Assembly: GCF_037023755.1 (NCBI RefSeq)
Contig: NZ_CP146100.1
Coordinates: 808,501 to 872,500 of the forward strand
DNA from: Saccharopolyspora sp. SCSIO 74807
GTDB lineage: Bacteria > Actinomycetota > Actinomycetes > Mycobacteriales > Pseudonocardiaceae
Reading direction: 5' to 3'
DNA length: 64,000 nt
Shown here one piece after another: positions 56,355 to 64,000 of this stretch; positions within the stretch are counted from its first letter, which is position 1, and the number at the start of each line of letters is the position of its first letter. Under the pieces are notes generated by a model. That model did no database searches. It saw only the letters and a program-made list of their open reading frames with translations, and was not told the DNA's origin. The translations under genes were made by a program, and so were the position numbers.

Positions 56355-57475
56355 ACGCCTGGCAGACCGCCCTGATCGTGCTGATCTCGCTGTGCGAATC
56401 GGCGGGCATCGGGCTGATCGGCATGGTCGTGCTGCGGCTGCTGCGGCGCTACTCGCTCGGGGTATCGCTGATCGCGGTCGTGGTGATCACGGTGCTGGCG
56501 ATGAACACCAGCCTGCTGACCATGATGCTGGCGACCCGCTCGGCGCAGCTGCCCGCCGGGGTGGACCTGCTCGCCAGCTGCGTGGCCGGTGCGGTCTCCA
56601 TCGGGATCGGCCTGATGCTGGGCCGGTCGGTGATGGCGGGCAGCGCCCGGCTGGCCAGCGCCACCCGCGAGTTCGGCACCGCGCAGCAGTTCCGGCCGCC
56701 GGAGGACCCGCCGACCGCGGAACTGGCCGAACTGGCCAGGGAACTGCGCATCACCAGCGACAAGCTCGCCGAGTCGCGGCGGCGCGAGCAGACCGCCGAG
56801 GCGTCCCGCAGGCGGCTCGTCGCGTGGATCTCGCACGACCTGCGCAGCCCGCTCGCGCGGATGCGGGCCATGACCGAGTCGGTGCAGGACGGGGTCGCCA
56901 CCGACCTGCCGCGCTACGTCGCCCAGATCCGGGCGGACGCGGACCGGCTGGCCGAGATGGTGGACGACCTGTTCGAGCTCTCCCGCATCCAGGCGGGCAC
57001 GCTGCCGCTGCAACCGCAGCGGCTCGCGCTGGACGACCTGATCAGCGACGTGGTGGCCGGGCAGGAGGTGCTCGCCGGGCAGCGCAACGTGACGCTGCGG
57101 CCCGCGCGGATCGACCAGGTGACCGTCTCGGTGGACGAGCGCACGATGAGCCGCGCGTTCAACAACCTGCTGAACAACGCGATGCACTACAGCCCGGAGG
57201 GCACCACCGTCTCGCTCGACGTGCGGGCGGACGGCGGCTGGGCGACGGTCTCGGTCGCCGACGAGTGCGGTGGCATTCCGCCGGAGAACCTGGGTTCGGT
57301 GTTCGACATGGGCTGGCGCGGCAACTCGGCGCGCCGCTCCGGCAACAACAAGGGCGGCGGCCTGGGGCTGGCGATCGTGCAGGGCGTCGTGCAGGCGCAC
57401 CGGGGACGGGTGTCGGTGCACAACGTCCCCGGCGGCTGCTGCTTCCAGGTTCAGCTCCCGCTGGTGACCGCCTGA
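56351..57475 (+). CDS. Sensor histidine kinase, partner of the response regulator
   Basis: 374 aa. Three hydrophobic segments at about 6-28, 36-57 and 71-92, with almost no extracytoplasmic loop, so sensing is likely within or near the membrane. Dimerisation box WISHDLRSPLARMR (His about 160). HATPase motifs: N box NNLLNNAMHYSPEG, G1 DECGG, G2 GGGLGLAIVQG. The C-terminus ends in GGCCFQVQLPL. Close to the second kinase at 59298 in layout, including the short N-terminus and the GGCCF ending, indicating duplication. Confidence 0.96.
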   Translation: MNAWQTALIVLISLCESAGIGLIGMVVLRLLRRYSLGVSLIAVVVITVLAMNTSLLTMMLATRSAQLPAGVDLLASCVAGAVSIGIGLMLGRSVMAGSARLASATREFGTAQQFRPPEDPPTAELAELARELRITSDKLAESRRREQTAEASRRRLVAWISHDLRSPLARMRAMTESVQDGVATDLPRYVAQIRADADRLAEMVDDLFELSRIQAGTLPLQPQRLALDDLISDVVAGQEVLAGQRNVTLRPARIDQVTVSVDERTMSRAFNNLLNNAMHYSPEGTTVSLDVRADGGWATVSVADECGGIPPENLGSVFDMGWRGNSARRSGNNKGGGLGLAIVQGVVQAHRGRVSVHNVPGGCCFQVQLPLVTA

Positions 57476-57722
57476 CCGCTTCGAGCGGCCTTCGACTGAT
57501 CTCGCCGCGCGGGCAGGCGTGCGGCTTCCGCATGTGCCGCAGGAAACGATGACCGGCGCGCAGGCGCACTGTTACGATCAAGGTACGTCGCGTACCAGCG
57601 ATCAGCAGGCACAAGACGAAGACCAGGCGGTGGCACTCGCGCGGACGGCGAGGTTCTCGCCGGGCAGATTCCCGCTCCCGGTAACGTGTCGCACAGCTAA
57701 GTCGCAGAGTGGGGGTGGCCCG
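57476..57722. promoter_or_regulatory. Intergenic region with GGTACG-TCG-CGTACC palindrome
   Basis: The perfect 6-3-6 palindrome lies at 57582-57596, about 125 bp upstream of the propeller gene, close to TTACGAT (57572-57578), a possible -10-like element. It has the size and symmetry of a TetR-type operator. Regulator unknown. Confidence 0.45.
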
Positions 57723-59090
57723 GTGCCGTCGTTCTCCGCGCCCGATGAGGAGCCAGGGGGCCGATCCGCTGGGCGTGCCGAACAGCCCGCCGACCGGCCG
57801 GACTGGTCGAACGACCACACCATGCCCATCCGCCGACCCCGGCAGGGCCGCTGGAGCGACCGGAAACTCCTGGTGCTGGCCTGCGTCAGCGGGCTGGTGC
57901 TGATCCTGCTGCCGCCGCTGCTGTTCACCGTCCTGCGCCCGCTGGGATCTTCCTTACCCGGCAGCGGGTCGCCCGGTGTCCCCGCCGGCGGTCCGGCCGA
58001 ACCGCCGATGCCGCCCGCGCAGCTGTCCGAACCGATGCCCGCCGCGCCGGCGAACCTGGACAGCACGAACCGGCTGGTGGTGCTGGCCCGCGGCTGGAAC
58101 GGCGAGGTCCAGCGCACCTTCCAGCGCGAACCCGGGAGTCAACCGGTCGACTGGCACCCCGCGGACACGCCACCGGGCCGCAAGATCGTCGGTCAACCGG
58201 TGCTCGCCAAGAGCGCGGACGGCAAGATGTCCGGCTTCGCGATCAGCACGGACGGCCGCCCGCTGTTCGCGGACGACATCTCGTCGACCGCGGCGCACCT
58301 GCCGGAATGGCGGGAGCTGCCCGGTCAGCGGCTGCAGGGCACTCCCGCCGCGATGCAGGCCCAGGACGGCAGGTTCGTCGTGTTCGCCAGGGACGTCGAC
58401 GGGGCGCTCTGGGAGACGCACCAGCTCGCGCCCGCCGGTGCGGATTGGAGCAAGTCGCAGCGGTTGGACTTGCCGCCCGTGCAGGGCGATCCGGTGGTTT
58501 TCCGGGACATCCACGACAAGCTGCGGGTGTTCGCCCTCGGGGAGGGCGGTGCGGTGCACACGCTGACCGAGACCGGACCCGACACCTATGCCGGCGACCG
58601 GCTCCCGGGGGCGGTCGCCGGATCCTCGCCCGCGGTGGCCTGCGACGGCCAGGGGCGGCTGCAAGTGTTCACCGTCGGCATCGACGGGGCGTTGTGGCAC
58701 ACCAACGAAACCGGCCCCGCCTCCGGCGAGTGGGTCGACTGGCGCCCGCTCGGCGGGAAGGGGCAGTTCACCGGCGAACCGCTCGTCGCCGCGGACCCGC
58801 ACAACACGGTGGGCGTTTACGCCATCAACAAGGCGGACGGGTCGCTGATGCACAGCTTCCAGGTCGGTATGGCGAAAGAAGGCTGGGCGGAGCCGTTCAC
58901 GCTGCTCGGCAGCCTCACCCAGCTGGAAGCCGTGGCGCCGGACGTCAACGGGCACATGGTGGTGTTCGGCATCGGCATCAACGGTGCGATGGAGCAGAAC
59001 TACCAGACCAAGCGCGCGGGAGGCCCGTGGAAGGGCTGGATGCACAGCTTCGGCGGCACGTTCCCGCAGGAGCAGTCGAGCTCTCCCTGA
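57723..59090 (+). CDS. Membrane-anchored seven-repeat beta-propeller (PLL/tectonin-like) protein
   Basis: 455 aa from GTG 57723 (VPSFSAPDEEPGG). The cytosolic N-terminus is followed by one membrane segment at about 47-72 (KLLVLACVSGLVLILLPPLL) and a Pro/Gly-rich stalk. Seven repeats of about 45-50 residues then follow, each with a core like GRFVVFARDVDGALW, GRLQVFTVGIDGALW or GHMVVFGIGINGAM. Seven such units match PLL/tectonin-like propellers, which often bind fucose or other sugars; binding here is inferred. An upstream in-frame start (57519) has no SD and adds polar residues. It lies between two related kinases, so it may act in the same signalling pathway at the cell surface. Confidence 0.85.
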   Translation: MPSFSAPDEEPGGRSAGRAEQPADRPDWSNDHTMPIRRPRQGRWSDRKLLVLACVSGLVLILLPPLLFTVLRPLGSSLPGSGSPGVPAGGPAEPPMPPAQLSEPMPAAPANLDSTNRLVVLARGWNGEVQRTFQREPGSQPVDWHPADTPPGRKIVGQPVLAKSADGKMSGFAISTDGRPLFADDISSTAAHLPEWRELPGQRLQGTPAAMQAQDGRFVVFARDVDGALWETHQLAPAGADWSKSQRLDLPPVQGDPVVFRDIHDKLRVFALGEGGAVHTLTETGPDTYAGDRLPGAVAGSSPAVACDGQGRLQVFTVGIDGALWHTNETGPASGEWVDWRPLGGKGQFTGEPLVAADPHNTVGVYAINKADGSLMHSFQVGMAKEGWAEPFTLLGSLTQLEAVAPDVNGHMVVFGIGINGAMEQNYQTKRAGGPWKGWMHSFGGTFPQEQSSSP

Positions 59091-59100
59091 GCGTCCGAAG

Positions 59101-59310
59101 TGGACGGATGGTCCGGAGCGGCCGGGTCGTCCGGAGCAGTCGAGTCGTCCGGAGCGCTCGGGTTGTCCGGCGCGGCCGGATCGCCCGGGGCGCCCGGCAC
59201 GGCCGGATCGCCCGGAGCAGCCAGGTCGCCCGGAACGGCCGGGTGATCCGGAACGGCCGGGTGATCCGGAGCGCTCGGGTGATCCGGAGTTGTCGCGTCA
59301 TCCGGAGCGG
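59101..59310. repeat. Imperfect 18-bp tandem repeats between the propeller and the second kinase gene
   Basis: About eleven units with core TCCGGAGCGGCCGGG, including one half-unit. On the minus strand one frame reads (Asp/Gly)-(Asp/His)-Pro-Ala-Ala-Pro repeats. The kinase stop at 59298 precedes most of the array, and only about 12 bp overlap its 3' end. The array occupies the whole 207-bp gap between convergent genes. Confidence 0.85.
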
Positions 59311-60377
59311 TCGGGGCCGCTAAGCGGGACGCGGACCTCGAAGCAGCATCCGCCGCCGCTGTTGCGCACCGCGATCTCCCCGCGCTGCGCCACGACGAGC
59401 CCGTGCGCGATCGCGAGCCCGAGCCCGCCGCCCTCGTCCTCGCGGACCTGCCCGCCGCGCCAGCCCACCTCGAACACCGAATCCAGGTCCTGCTCGGGGA
59501 TCCCGCCGCATTCGTCGCTGATCGACACGACCGCCCACCGCTGCCCGGCGGAGCCACCGCTCTCGCGCCAGGTGTCGATCGAGACCGCTGCGCCGCCGTG
59601 CCGGATCGCGTTGGTGAGCAGCTCACGCATCACCCGCGCCATCGCCTTGTGATCGACCACCGCCACCACCGGCTCCATCCGGCCTGCCGAGAGCTGCACG
59701 CCGCCTTCGGCCGCGGCATCGCCGAGTTCGGCCACGGCGTCGCTGACGAAATCGTCCAGCGCCGCGTCCGCCGGGGTCAGCGTCACCGCGCCCGCCTGGA
59801 TGCGGGAGAGCTCGAACAGGTCGTCCACCAGGGTGGTCAGCCGCCGCACCTCGTTCTGCACCTGCCCCAAGTACCGGGATCGGTCGACGAGCACGCCTTC
59901 CTGCGCGGACTCCGCGATCGCCCGCAGCCGCGCCAGCGGGGTGCGCAGGTCGTGCGCGAACCAGCTGACCAGCTGGCGCCGGGAGTCTTCCGCGGCGCGC
60001 CGGTGCTGCCTGGCCTCGGCGAGTTCCGCGTTGGCCGCGACCAGCTGCCGGGCCAGCGCGGAGGTCCGCCCGTCGCAACCGCGGGCATCGGGTCCGCGCA
60101 GCACCGAGCGGCCGAGCAGCAGCCCGATGCCGGTCGAGACCACGCCGGACGCGCACACCACCAGCACCGCGACCTGCGCGTCGGGTGCGGGACGCGCCAT
60201 CAGCAAGGCCGCGACGATGCTCACGATCAACGCGGCAACGGTCGTGCCCAGCACGGCGGCCAGCTGGTGCTCGACCCGGCGGCCGCGCAGCGACCGCAGC
60301 ACCGCGGCGCCGAGCAGCCCGACCCCGCTCGACTCGCAAGCGGCGATCAGCACGGCCTGCAACGGAGAGCAGTTCAT
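59298..60377 (-). CDS. Second sensor histidine kinase (orphan)
   Basis: 359 aa from ATG 60377 (MNCSPLQAVLIAACESSGVG). Three short hydrophobic segments (about 6-26, 37-60, 68-93). Phospho-acceptor box WFAHDLRTPLARLR. N box RELLTNAIRHGG, G1 DECGGIPEQD, G2 GGGLGLAIAHG. It has the same topology and motif order as the kinase at 56351, including the terminal GGCCFEVRVPL. No response regulator gene adjoins it; it could signal through the regulator at 55614 or one elsewhere. A longer frame to 60542 would translate the third 51-bp hairpin repeat and is not preferred. Confidence 0.93.
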   Translation of the reverse strand: MNCSPLQAVLIAACESSGVGLLGAAVLRSLRGRRVEHQLAAVLGTTVAALIVSIVAALLMARPAPDAQVAVLVVCASGVVSTGIGLLLGRSVLRGPDARGCDGRTSALARQLVAANAELAEARQHRRAAEDSRRQLVSWFAHDLRTPLARLRAIAESAQEGVLVDRSRYLGQVQNEVRRLTTLVDDLFELSRIQAGAVTLTPADAALDDFVSDAVAELGDAAAEGGVQLSAGRMEPVVAVVDHKAMARVMRELLTNAIRHGGAAVSIDTWRESGGSAGQRWAVVSISDECGGIPEQDLDSVFEVGWRGGQVREDEGGGLGLAIAHGLVVAQRGEIAVRNSGGGCCFEVRVPLSGPDRSG

Positions 60378-60692
60378 GACAGCGCCGCACGGGTCGGATC
60401 TTCCGGAATGAACGGACCGATCGCCCAATCTATTCGGACGAACAGTCCGTTCACTCCGGTCGAACTGCGCGGATTGCTCGGCGCACCCCGCGGTAAGCCC
60501 GCGCTGTACCGAGCCCGGCGGCCGCTCCCGTCGCGCGAGCATTCGCGCGGAAGGGCTCGTCGCCGCTGAGTCGGCGTGGCGATGCTGCCCGGCTGCGTCA
60601 CGTTGTTCCTCGCAAAGCTTGCGGTTGTTCCTCGCCGCCGCGGACGGTGCGCGCGCAGCCGGGTCGCCTCGGACGTCGAAGTCCGGGCTGGG
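60378..60692. other. Upstream region of the orphan kinase
   Basis: 315 bp without a supportable gene. It contains the third 51-bp hairpin repeat (60406-60456), 29 bp upstream of the kinase ATG, and a direct repeat GTTGTTCCTCGC at 60602-60613 and 60624-60635 flanking an AAGCTT core. It also holds the end of the LuxR-type gene at 60693. Confidence 0.6.
60406..60456. repeat. 51-bp hairpin repeat, copy 3 (inverted)
   Basis: Reverse complement of copies 1 and 2 with few changes (right arm GGTCCGTTCATTC, loop GAATAGATT in minus-strand sense). It points toward the orphan kinase gene, 29 bp before its ATG. Confidence 0.9.
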
Positions 60693-62063
60693 TCATACCG
60701 CGCGATCGGTCACCGGGGCGCCTGCGCGCCCGTGCAGGTTCGCCGCCACCAGCTCGACCCGGCTGCGGCAGCCGGTCTTGGCGAAGAGCCTGGTCAGGTG
60801 GGCTTCGACGGTCTTCTCGCTGACCCCGAACTCGCTGGCGATGCGGCGGTTGGTGCAGCCGCTGCCGATCAGTTCGACCATCCGCACCTCGATGGCAGAC
60901 CATCCCCGTTCCGGCCGGTCCCGTCCCGGCCAGCCCCGTTCGGGCCGCACGGCTTCGCCCGCCGTGCACCGCGACCGCGTGGGCACGCGCGGCTGCATCG
61001 GGCGCACCACGGTGCCGACGCGCATCCGCCGGACCACGGCCGGCTCCTCAGCCGCGGCGGTCGCCGCGAGCGCGGGGCACAGGCAGCCGAACCGGCCCCA
61101 CTCGTCACCGACCAGCGCGCCCAGCGCCACCAGCTGGTCGACCAGCCTGCCGCACTCCCCGGCGTCCTCGCGCAGTGCGGCTGCCACCTGCGGCAGTTCG
61201 TCCACGTCGAGCACGCCGAGCACGCCGGCCGCGGCCAGCAGCTTGCTCGCGAGGCGGCCGAGCGGGCGGATCCGCTGCAGCAGCTCGTGCTCCGGCGGCA
61301 GCAGCACGGGCATCGCGGCGTCGGCCAGCCGCAACCCGTCGCCGGAGGGCACCAGGCGGCCGCTCGCGCGCAGCATCCGGGCGGCACCGAGCGCAGCGCC
61401 GGGATTGCCGTACAGCGGCCCCAACGCCTCCTGCAACGCCCGGTGCACGTCCTCGTGCAGATCGCCGCCCACCGCGGTCCTGGTCTGCTCGGCGCTCAGC
61501 GGTTCGAGGTCGATCACCTCGTCGGCCAGCGCAGCCAGTTCCGCCGCCATCGGGACGGACGCGGCGTCGTCGCGCACCGCGGCGACCACCGCGCAACCGG
61601 CCCGGCGAGCCGCGATCAGCAACGGCGCCGGATCGATGATCTCCAGCGCGTCGTCGACGAGCACTCCCGGCGCGCCTGCCTGGGAGAACACCTTGGTCAG
61701 CTCCCCGATCACGGTGGAGACCGGCGATTCCGGGCGGGCGCGCAGCCGCGCCAGCGCGTCGACCGCGTCGACCAGCCCCCGGCGCCCGAACCGGTCGAAG
61801 TCCTCGCGCAGCGCGTCCAGCACCACGTCCAGGCCGCGCGCGTCGGTGGCCGCACGGCCGTCCACCCACACCCGCTGCTGCTCGGCCCGCCGCGGGCGGA
61901 CCAGCGCGTCCATCAGCCGGGTCTTGCCGATCCCGGCGGGCCCGCGCAGCAGCACCAGCCGCCCGTGGCATCGGGTGGCCGTGCCTTGCCAAGCCCCGTC
62001 CCGCCAAGCAGCGCGCAGAGCCGCCAGCGCACTGCTCCTACCTGCGATCTGTTCCCGACCCAT
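60693..62063 (-). CDS. Short ATP-binding LuxR-family regulator
   Basis: 456 aa from ATG 62063 (MGREQIAGRSSALAAL). STAND/AAA ATPase with Walker A GPAGIGKTRL (about 38-47), Walker B GVLVDDALEI (about 136), and a C-terminal LuxR helix-turn-helix (ELIGSGCTNRRIASEFGVSE; FAKTGCRSRVEL). It lacks the long TPR-like middle of the two regulators at 38637 and 41735, so it is roughly half length. Divergent from another LAL-like gene. An in-frame start at 62168 would add a non-conserved Arg/Pro stretch. Confidence 0.92.
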   Translation of the reverse strand: MGREQIAGRSSALAALRAAWRDGAWQGTATRCHGRLVLLRGPAGIGKTRLMDALVRPRRAEQQRVWVDGRAATDARGLDVVLDALREDFDRFGRRGLVDAVDALARLRARPESPVSTVIGELTKVFSQAGAPGVLVDDALEIIDPAPLLIAARRAGCAVVAAVRDDAASVPMAAELAALADEVIDLEPLSAEQTRTAVGGDLHEDVHRALQEALGPLYGNPGAALGAARMLRASGRLVPSGDGLRLADAAMPVLLPPEHELLQRIRPLGRLASKLLAAAGVLGVLDVDELPQVAAALREDAGECGRLVDQLVALGALVGDEWGRFGCLCPALAATAAAEEPAVVRRMRVGTVVRPMQPRVPTRSRCTAGEAVRPERGWPGRDRPERGWSAIEVRMVELIGSGCTNRRIASEFGVSEKTVEAHLTRLFAKTGCRSRVELVAANLHGRAGAPVTDRAV

Positions 62064-62272
62064 AGCCGTCCGTTCCCGTTCCGGGCAGCGCCCGCGTGTT
62101 CGCTGCGATGGCCCGGACCCTACGGGCGCAAACGGCGGAATCGGGGCCCGCCAAGAATACCGAAGCACTCATTTAAGAGATGCGTAATATCGCACCCGCG
62201 GTTAAGGAATCCGTAAGAAGTCTTCATTCTTTGCATACAGCTTCCTGCGGCCCCGATGGCAATACTGGTGAC
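62064..62272. promoter_or_regulatory. Divergent promoter region of two LAL-like genes
   Basis: 209 bp that includes the most A/T-rich stretch of the right end (62160-62245, with TAATATCGC and GGTTAAGGAATCCGTAAG). This is the expected place for both promoters. TTGCATACAG lies 40 bp before the GTG at 62273. Boxes are not assigned firmly. Confidence 0.45.
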
Positions 62273-64000
62273 GTGCTCACTTCGACTTCGATGCCACCGG
62301 CCCGCCGGATCACGCGCTCGGCCGCGCCCGCCGCGCCGCGGGTGACGCCGTTGGGACTCGCGCACCACGCCGACGCCCCGTTGCCCGGCCGCGAAGAGAT
62401 CGTCGGACGGCTGCTGGACATCTGCCGCGCCGCGGCGAGCGCCCCCGTGGTGGCGCTGCTCGGCCCGGCGGGATCCGGCCGCAGCGCGCTGCTCGCGCGG
62501 CTGCGCGCGAGGGTGGAAGCGCACCACCTGCGCCCCGTGCAACTCCGGATCACCCGCGAGGAGCACGACGTGGCGCACCTCGCCGCCCGGCTCGCCGACG
62601 AACTCGGCAAGGACCCGCGCGAAGCCGTGCGCGTCCCGCTGACGCGACTGCTCGCCCAGCACACCGAACAGCACGGGCCGCTGGTGGTGATCGTCGACGA
62701 CGCGCAGCGGATCGCGCCGGGCTGCCTGGCCGAACTCGCCCGCATGGTGAATCCGCAGAACTGCCACCGGGTCACTTTCGTCTGCGCATTCCGCACCCCC
62801 GCCGCGGGCGCACCCGCCGAACTCGCGCGGCTGCGCGACGCCGGACTCGTGCACGAGGAACGGTTGCGCCCGCTGGACGAATCCGCGATGCGCGCGCTGC
62901 TCACCGACGACCTGCAAGCCGAACCGGCGCCGCAGCTGGTGCGCGCGGTGCGCCGGAACAGCCGCGGGCTGCCCGCTTTCGCGCACGCGCTGCTCGACGG
63001 CTACCGCGAAGCCGGCTGCCTGCGGATCGTGGACCAACGGGTCTGCCCGGTCGGTGGCCGCGGACCCGCCGTGCGGATCACGCACCCGCTGTTCGCCGGG
63101 CTGAGCGAGCTGGGTTCGCCGTGCTGGCCGGTGCTCAAGGCGCTGGCCGTGCTGCACCCGCTGCGCGGCAACGTCCCGGAGCTGATCGCCCGAGCGACCG
63201 ACCTGCCAGAGCACCAGGTGCTCGAAGCGCTCAAAGCGCTGCGCGCGACCGGTGTGCTGACCGGCGAGTGGCGGTTCCGGGTGCCCGCGCTGGGTGCGCT
63301 GCTCACGACCTGCCTCGGCCCGTACGAGCGGCGGCGGGTCAGCGAGCTCGCGGTGCTCGCGCTGTGGAACGGCGCGGCGACCTGCGCTGATCCGGAGTAC
63401 TTGGCGGAGCGGCTGGCGACCGCGGGCAGGCTGGTCGACCCGAACCGGGCCGCGGCGGAGCTTGTGCAGCTCAGCGGCCGGACACCGCCGGAGCGCGGGG
63501 ACCTCGCCGACCATTGGGGCCGCGCCGCGGCGCGGTTGTGCACCGAGAGCGGGCAGCGCGCCGAGGTGCTGCACCGCCATGCGGTGACCAGCGCACTGCA
63601 CATGCGGTTCGAGTCGGCCGCGGAAAGCGCGGACGAGGTGCTGCGCGACCATCCGCAGCAGCTGAGCCCGGATTCCGCGCAGGAACTGCGGATCGTGCGG
63701 TTGGTCGCGGCCGCGGGCACCGGTGCGCTGGGTGAGCTCGTCCCCGAACGCTCTCCGTCCACCGTGGTCACCCGGGCCGCCGGGCTGTGCCTGCTCGGGC
63801 GGTGGGCGCAGGCGCACGACGAGCTCGTCGAGGACCTTCCGCTGTGGTCCTCGTCCGAGTCCACCAACGGCATGTTCGGCCGGGTGCTGCTGGATTCGGC
63901 GGCGGCGGTGCTGGGCCGCTCCCGCTGGAGCGGCTCGGCGCGGGGGCGCGGAACCACCGCGGACGTGCTCCGGATTCTGACCCGGGCGTTGACGTTGTTC
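62273..64000 (+). CDS. LAL-like STAND ATPase regulator (3' end beyond window)
   Basis: 576 codons visible from GTG 62273 (VLTSTSMPPARR; ATG 62291 is an alternative) with no stop before the edge. Walker A GPAGSGRSALLARL (about 64-77), Walker B LVVIVDDAQRI (about 138), then helical regions. The C-terminal part, where a LuxR HTH would be expected, lies outside. Size, layout and pairing with the divergent short LuxR regulator suggest the same family as those at 38637 and 41735. Confidence 0.85.
   Translation, partial: MLTSTSMPPARRITRSAAPAAPRVTPLGLAHHADAPLPGREEIVGRLLDICRAAASAPVVALLGPAGSGRSALLARLRARVEAHHLRPVQLRITREEHDVAHLAARLADELGKDPREAVRVPLTRLLAQHTEQHGPLVVIVDDAQRIAPGCLAELARMVNPQNCHRVTFVCAFRTPAAGAPAELARLRDAGLVHEERLRPLDESAMRALLTDDLQAEPAPQLVRAVRRNSRGLPAFAHALLDGYREAGCLRIVDQRVCPVGGRGPAVRITHPLFAGLSELGSPCWPVLKALAVLHPLRGNVPELIARATDLPEHQVLEALKALRATGVLTGEWRFRVPALGALLTTCLGPYERRRVSELAVLALWNGAATCADPEYLAERLATAGRLVDPNRAAAELVQLSGRTPPERGDLADHWGRAAARLCTESGQRAEVLHRHAVTSALHMRFESAAESADEVLRDHPQQLSPDSAQELRIVRLVAAAGTGALGELVPERSPSTVVTRAAGLCLLGRWAQAHDELVEDLPLWSSSESTNGMFGRVLLDSAAAVLGRSRWSGSARGRGTTADVLRILTRALTLF

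Noticed and set aside
60378-60542. N-terminal extension of the orphan kinase to 60542
   Set aside because: It would translate the 51-bp hairpin repeat and adds no conserved residues. ATG 60377 gives the same N-terminal layout as the paralogous kinase.
1-64000. tRNA, rRNA, insertion sequences, integrases, attachment sites or replication origin
   Set aside because: None were seen by eye on either strand. No transposase or integrase motifs and no tRNA-like cloverleaf were recognised, although a covariance search could not be run.

Overview
The window is high-GC DNA (third codon positions almost all G or C, GTG starts common) with gene families typical of filamentous actinomycetes: an ESX-type type VII secretion system (T7SS), XRE/DUF397 pairs, LAL-type LuxR regulators, and a Streptomyces-killer-toxin-like beta/gamma-crystallin. 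A member of the Pseudonocardiales (Saccharopolyspora/Amycolatopsis-like) is my best inference; no rRNA or other marker is present to prove it.

Region 1 (1-19154, minus strand) is one open frame of at least 6,384 codons that leaves the window at the left edge without a stop. It begins with a WXG100-like/hydrophobic T7SS-substrate N-terminus. It then carries a low-complexity linker, an HExxHxxGxxDEY metallopeptidase-like motif, long poorly characterised regions, two nearly identical 'lonely Cys' (LLWLSCNLG) domains, a TcdA/TcdB-like DxD glycosyltransferase domain and several internal duplications. It is the most striking object here: a giant, modular, toxin-like protein encoded directly downstream of T7SS genes.

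Region 2 (19223-38442) is the T7SS locus. On the minus strand, read 5' to 3', it holds eccD, eccB, two small Esx-like proteins, a 148-aa helical protein, a 911-aa protein with 23 Gly-Gly-Asn hexapeptides, a 683-aa Pro/Gly/Ser-rich protein, a YbaB-like protein, a WXG protein, and then the giant protein. eccC (three ATPase domains) is divergent on the plus strand. The mycosin gene and a large protein with a possible ADP-ribosyltransferase-like C-terminus converge on eccC across a strong hairpin. No eccE was found.

Region 3 (38637-44551) holds two divergent large LuxR-family ATPase regulators. Region 4 (44552-48176) holds hairpins, two copies of a 51-bp hairpin repeat, a pair of small Cys-rich proteins, an XRE regulator with its DUF397 partner, a small membrane protein and a secreted crystallin-like protein.

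Region 5 (48337-55463) is metabolic: a type II thioesterase, a quinone-oxidoreductase-like protein, IPP isomerase, a fused PabA-PabB aminodeoxychorismate synthase, a cytochrome P450 and a Mut7-C protein. The thioesterase, PabAB and P450 suggest, without proof, the margin of a secondary-metabolite region.

Region 6 (55614-64000) holds a response regulator/histidine kinase pair, a membrane-anchored seven-repeat beta-propeller protein, a second paralogous histidine kinase without its own regulator, a third copy of the 51-bp hairpin repeat, a short LuxR-family ATPase regulator, and the start of a fourth LAL-like ATPase regulator that runs off the right edge.
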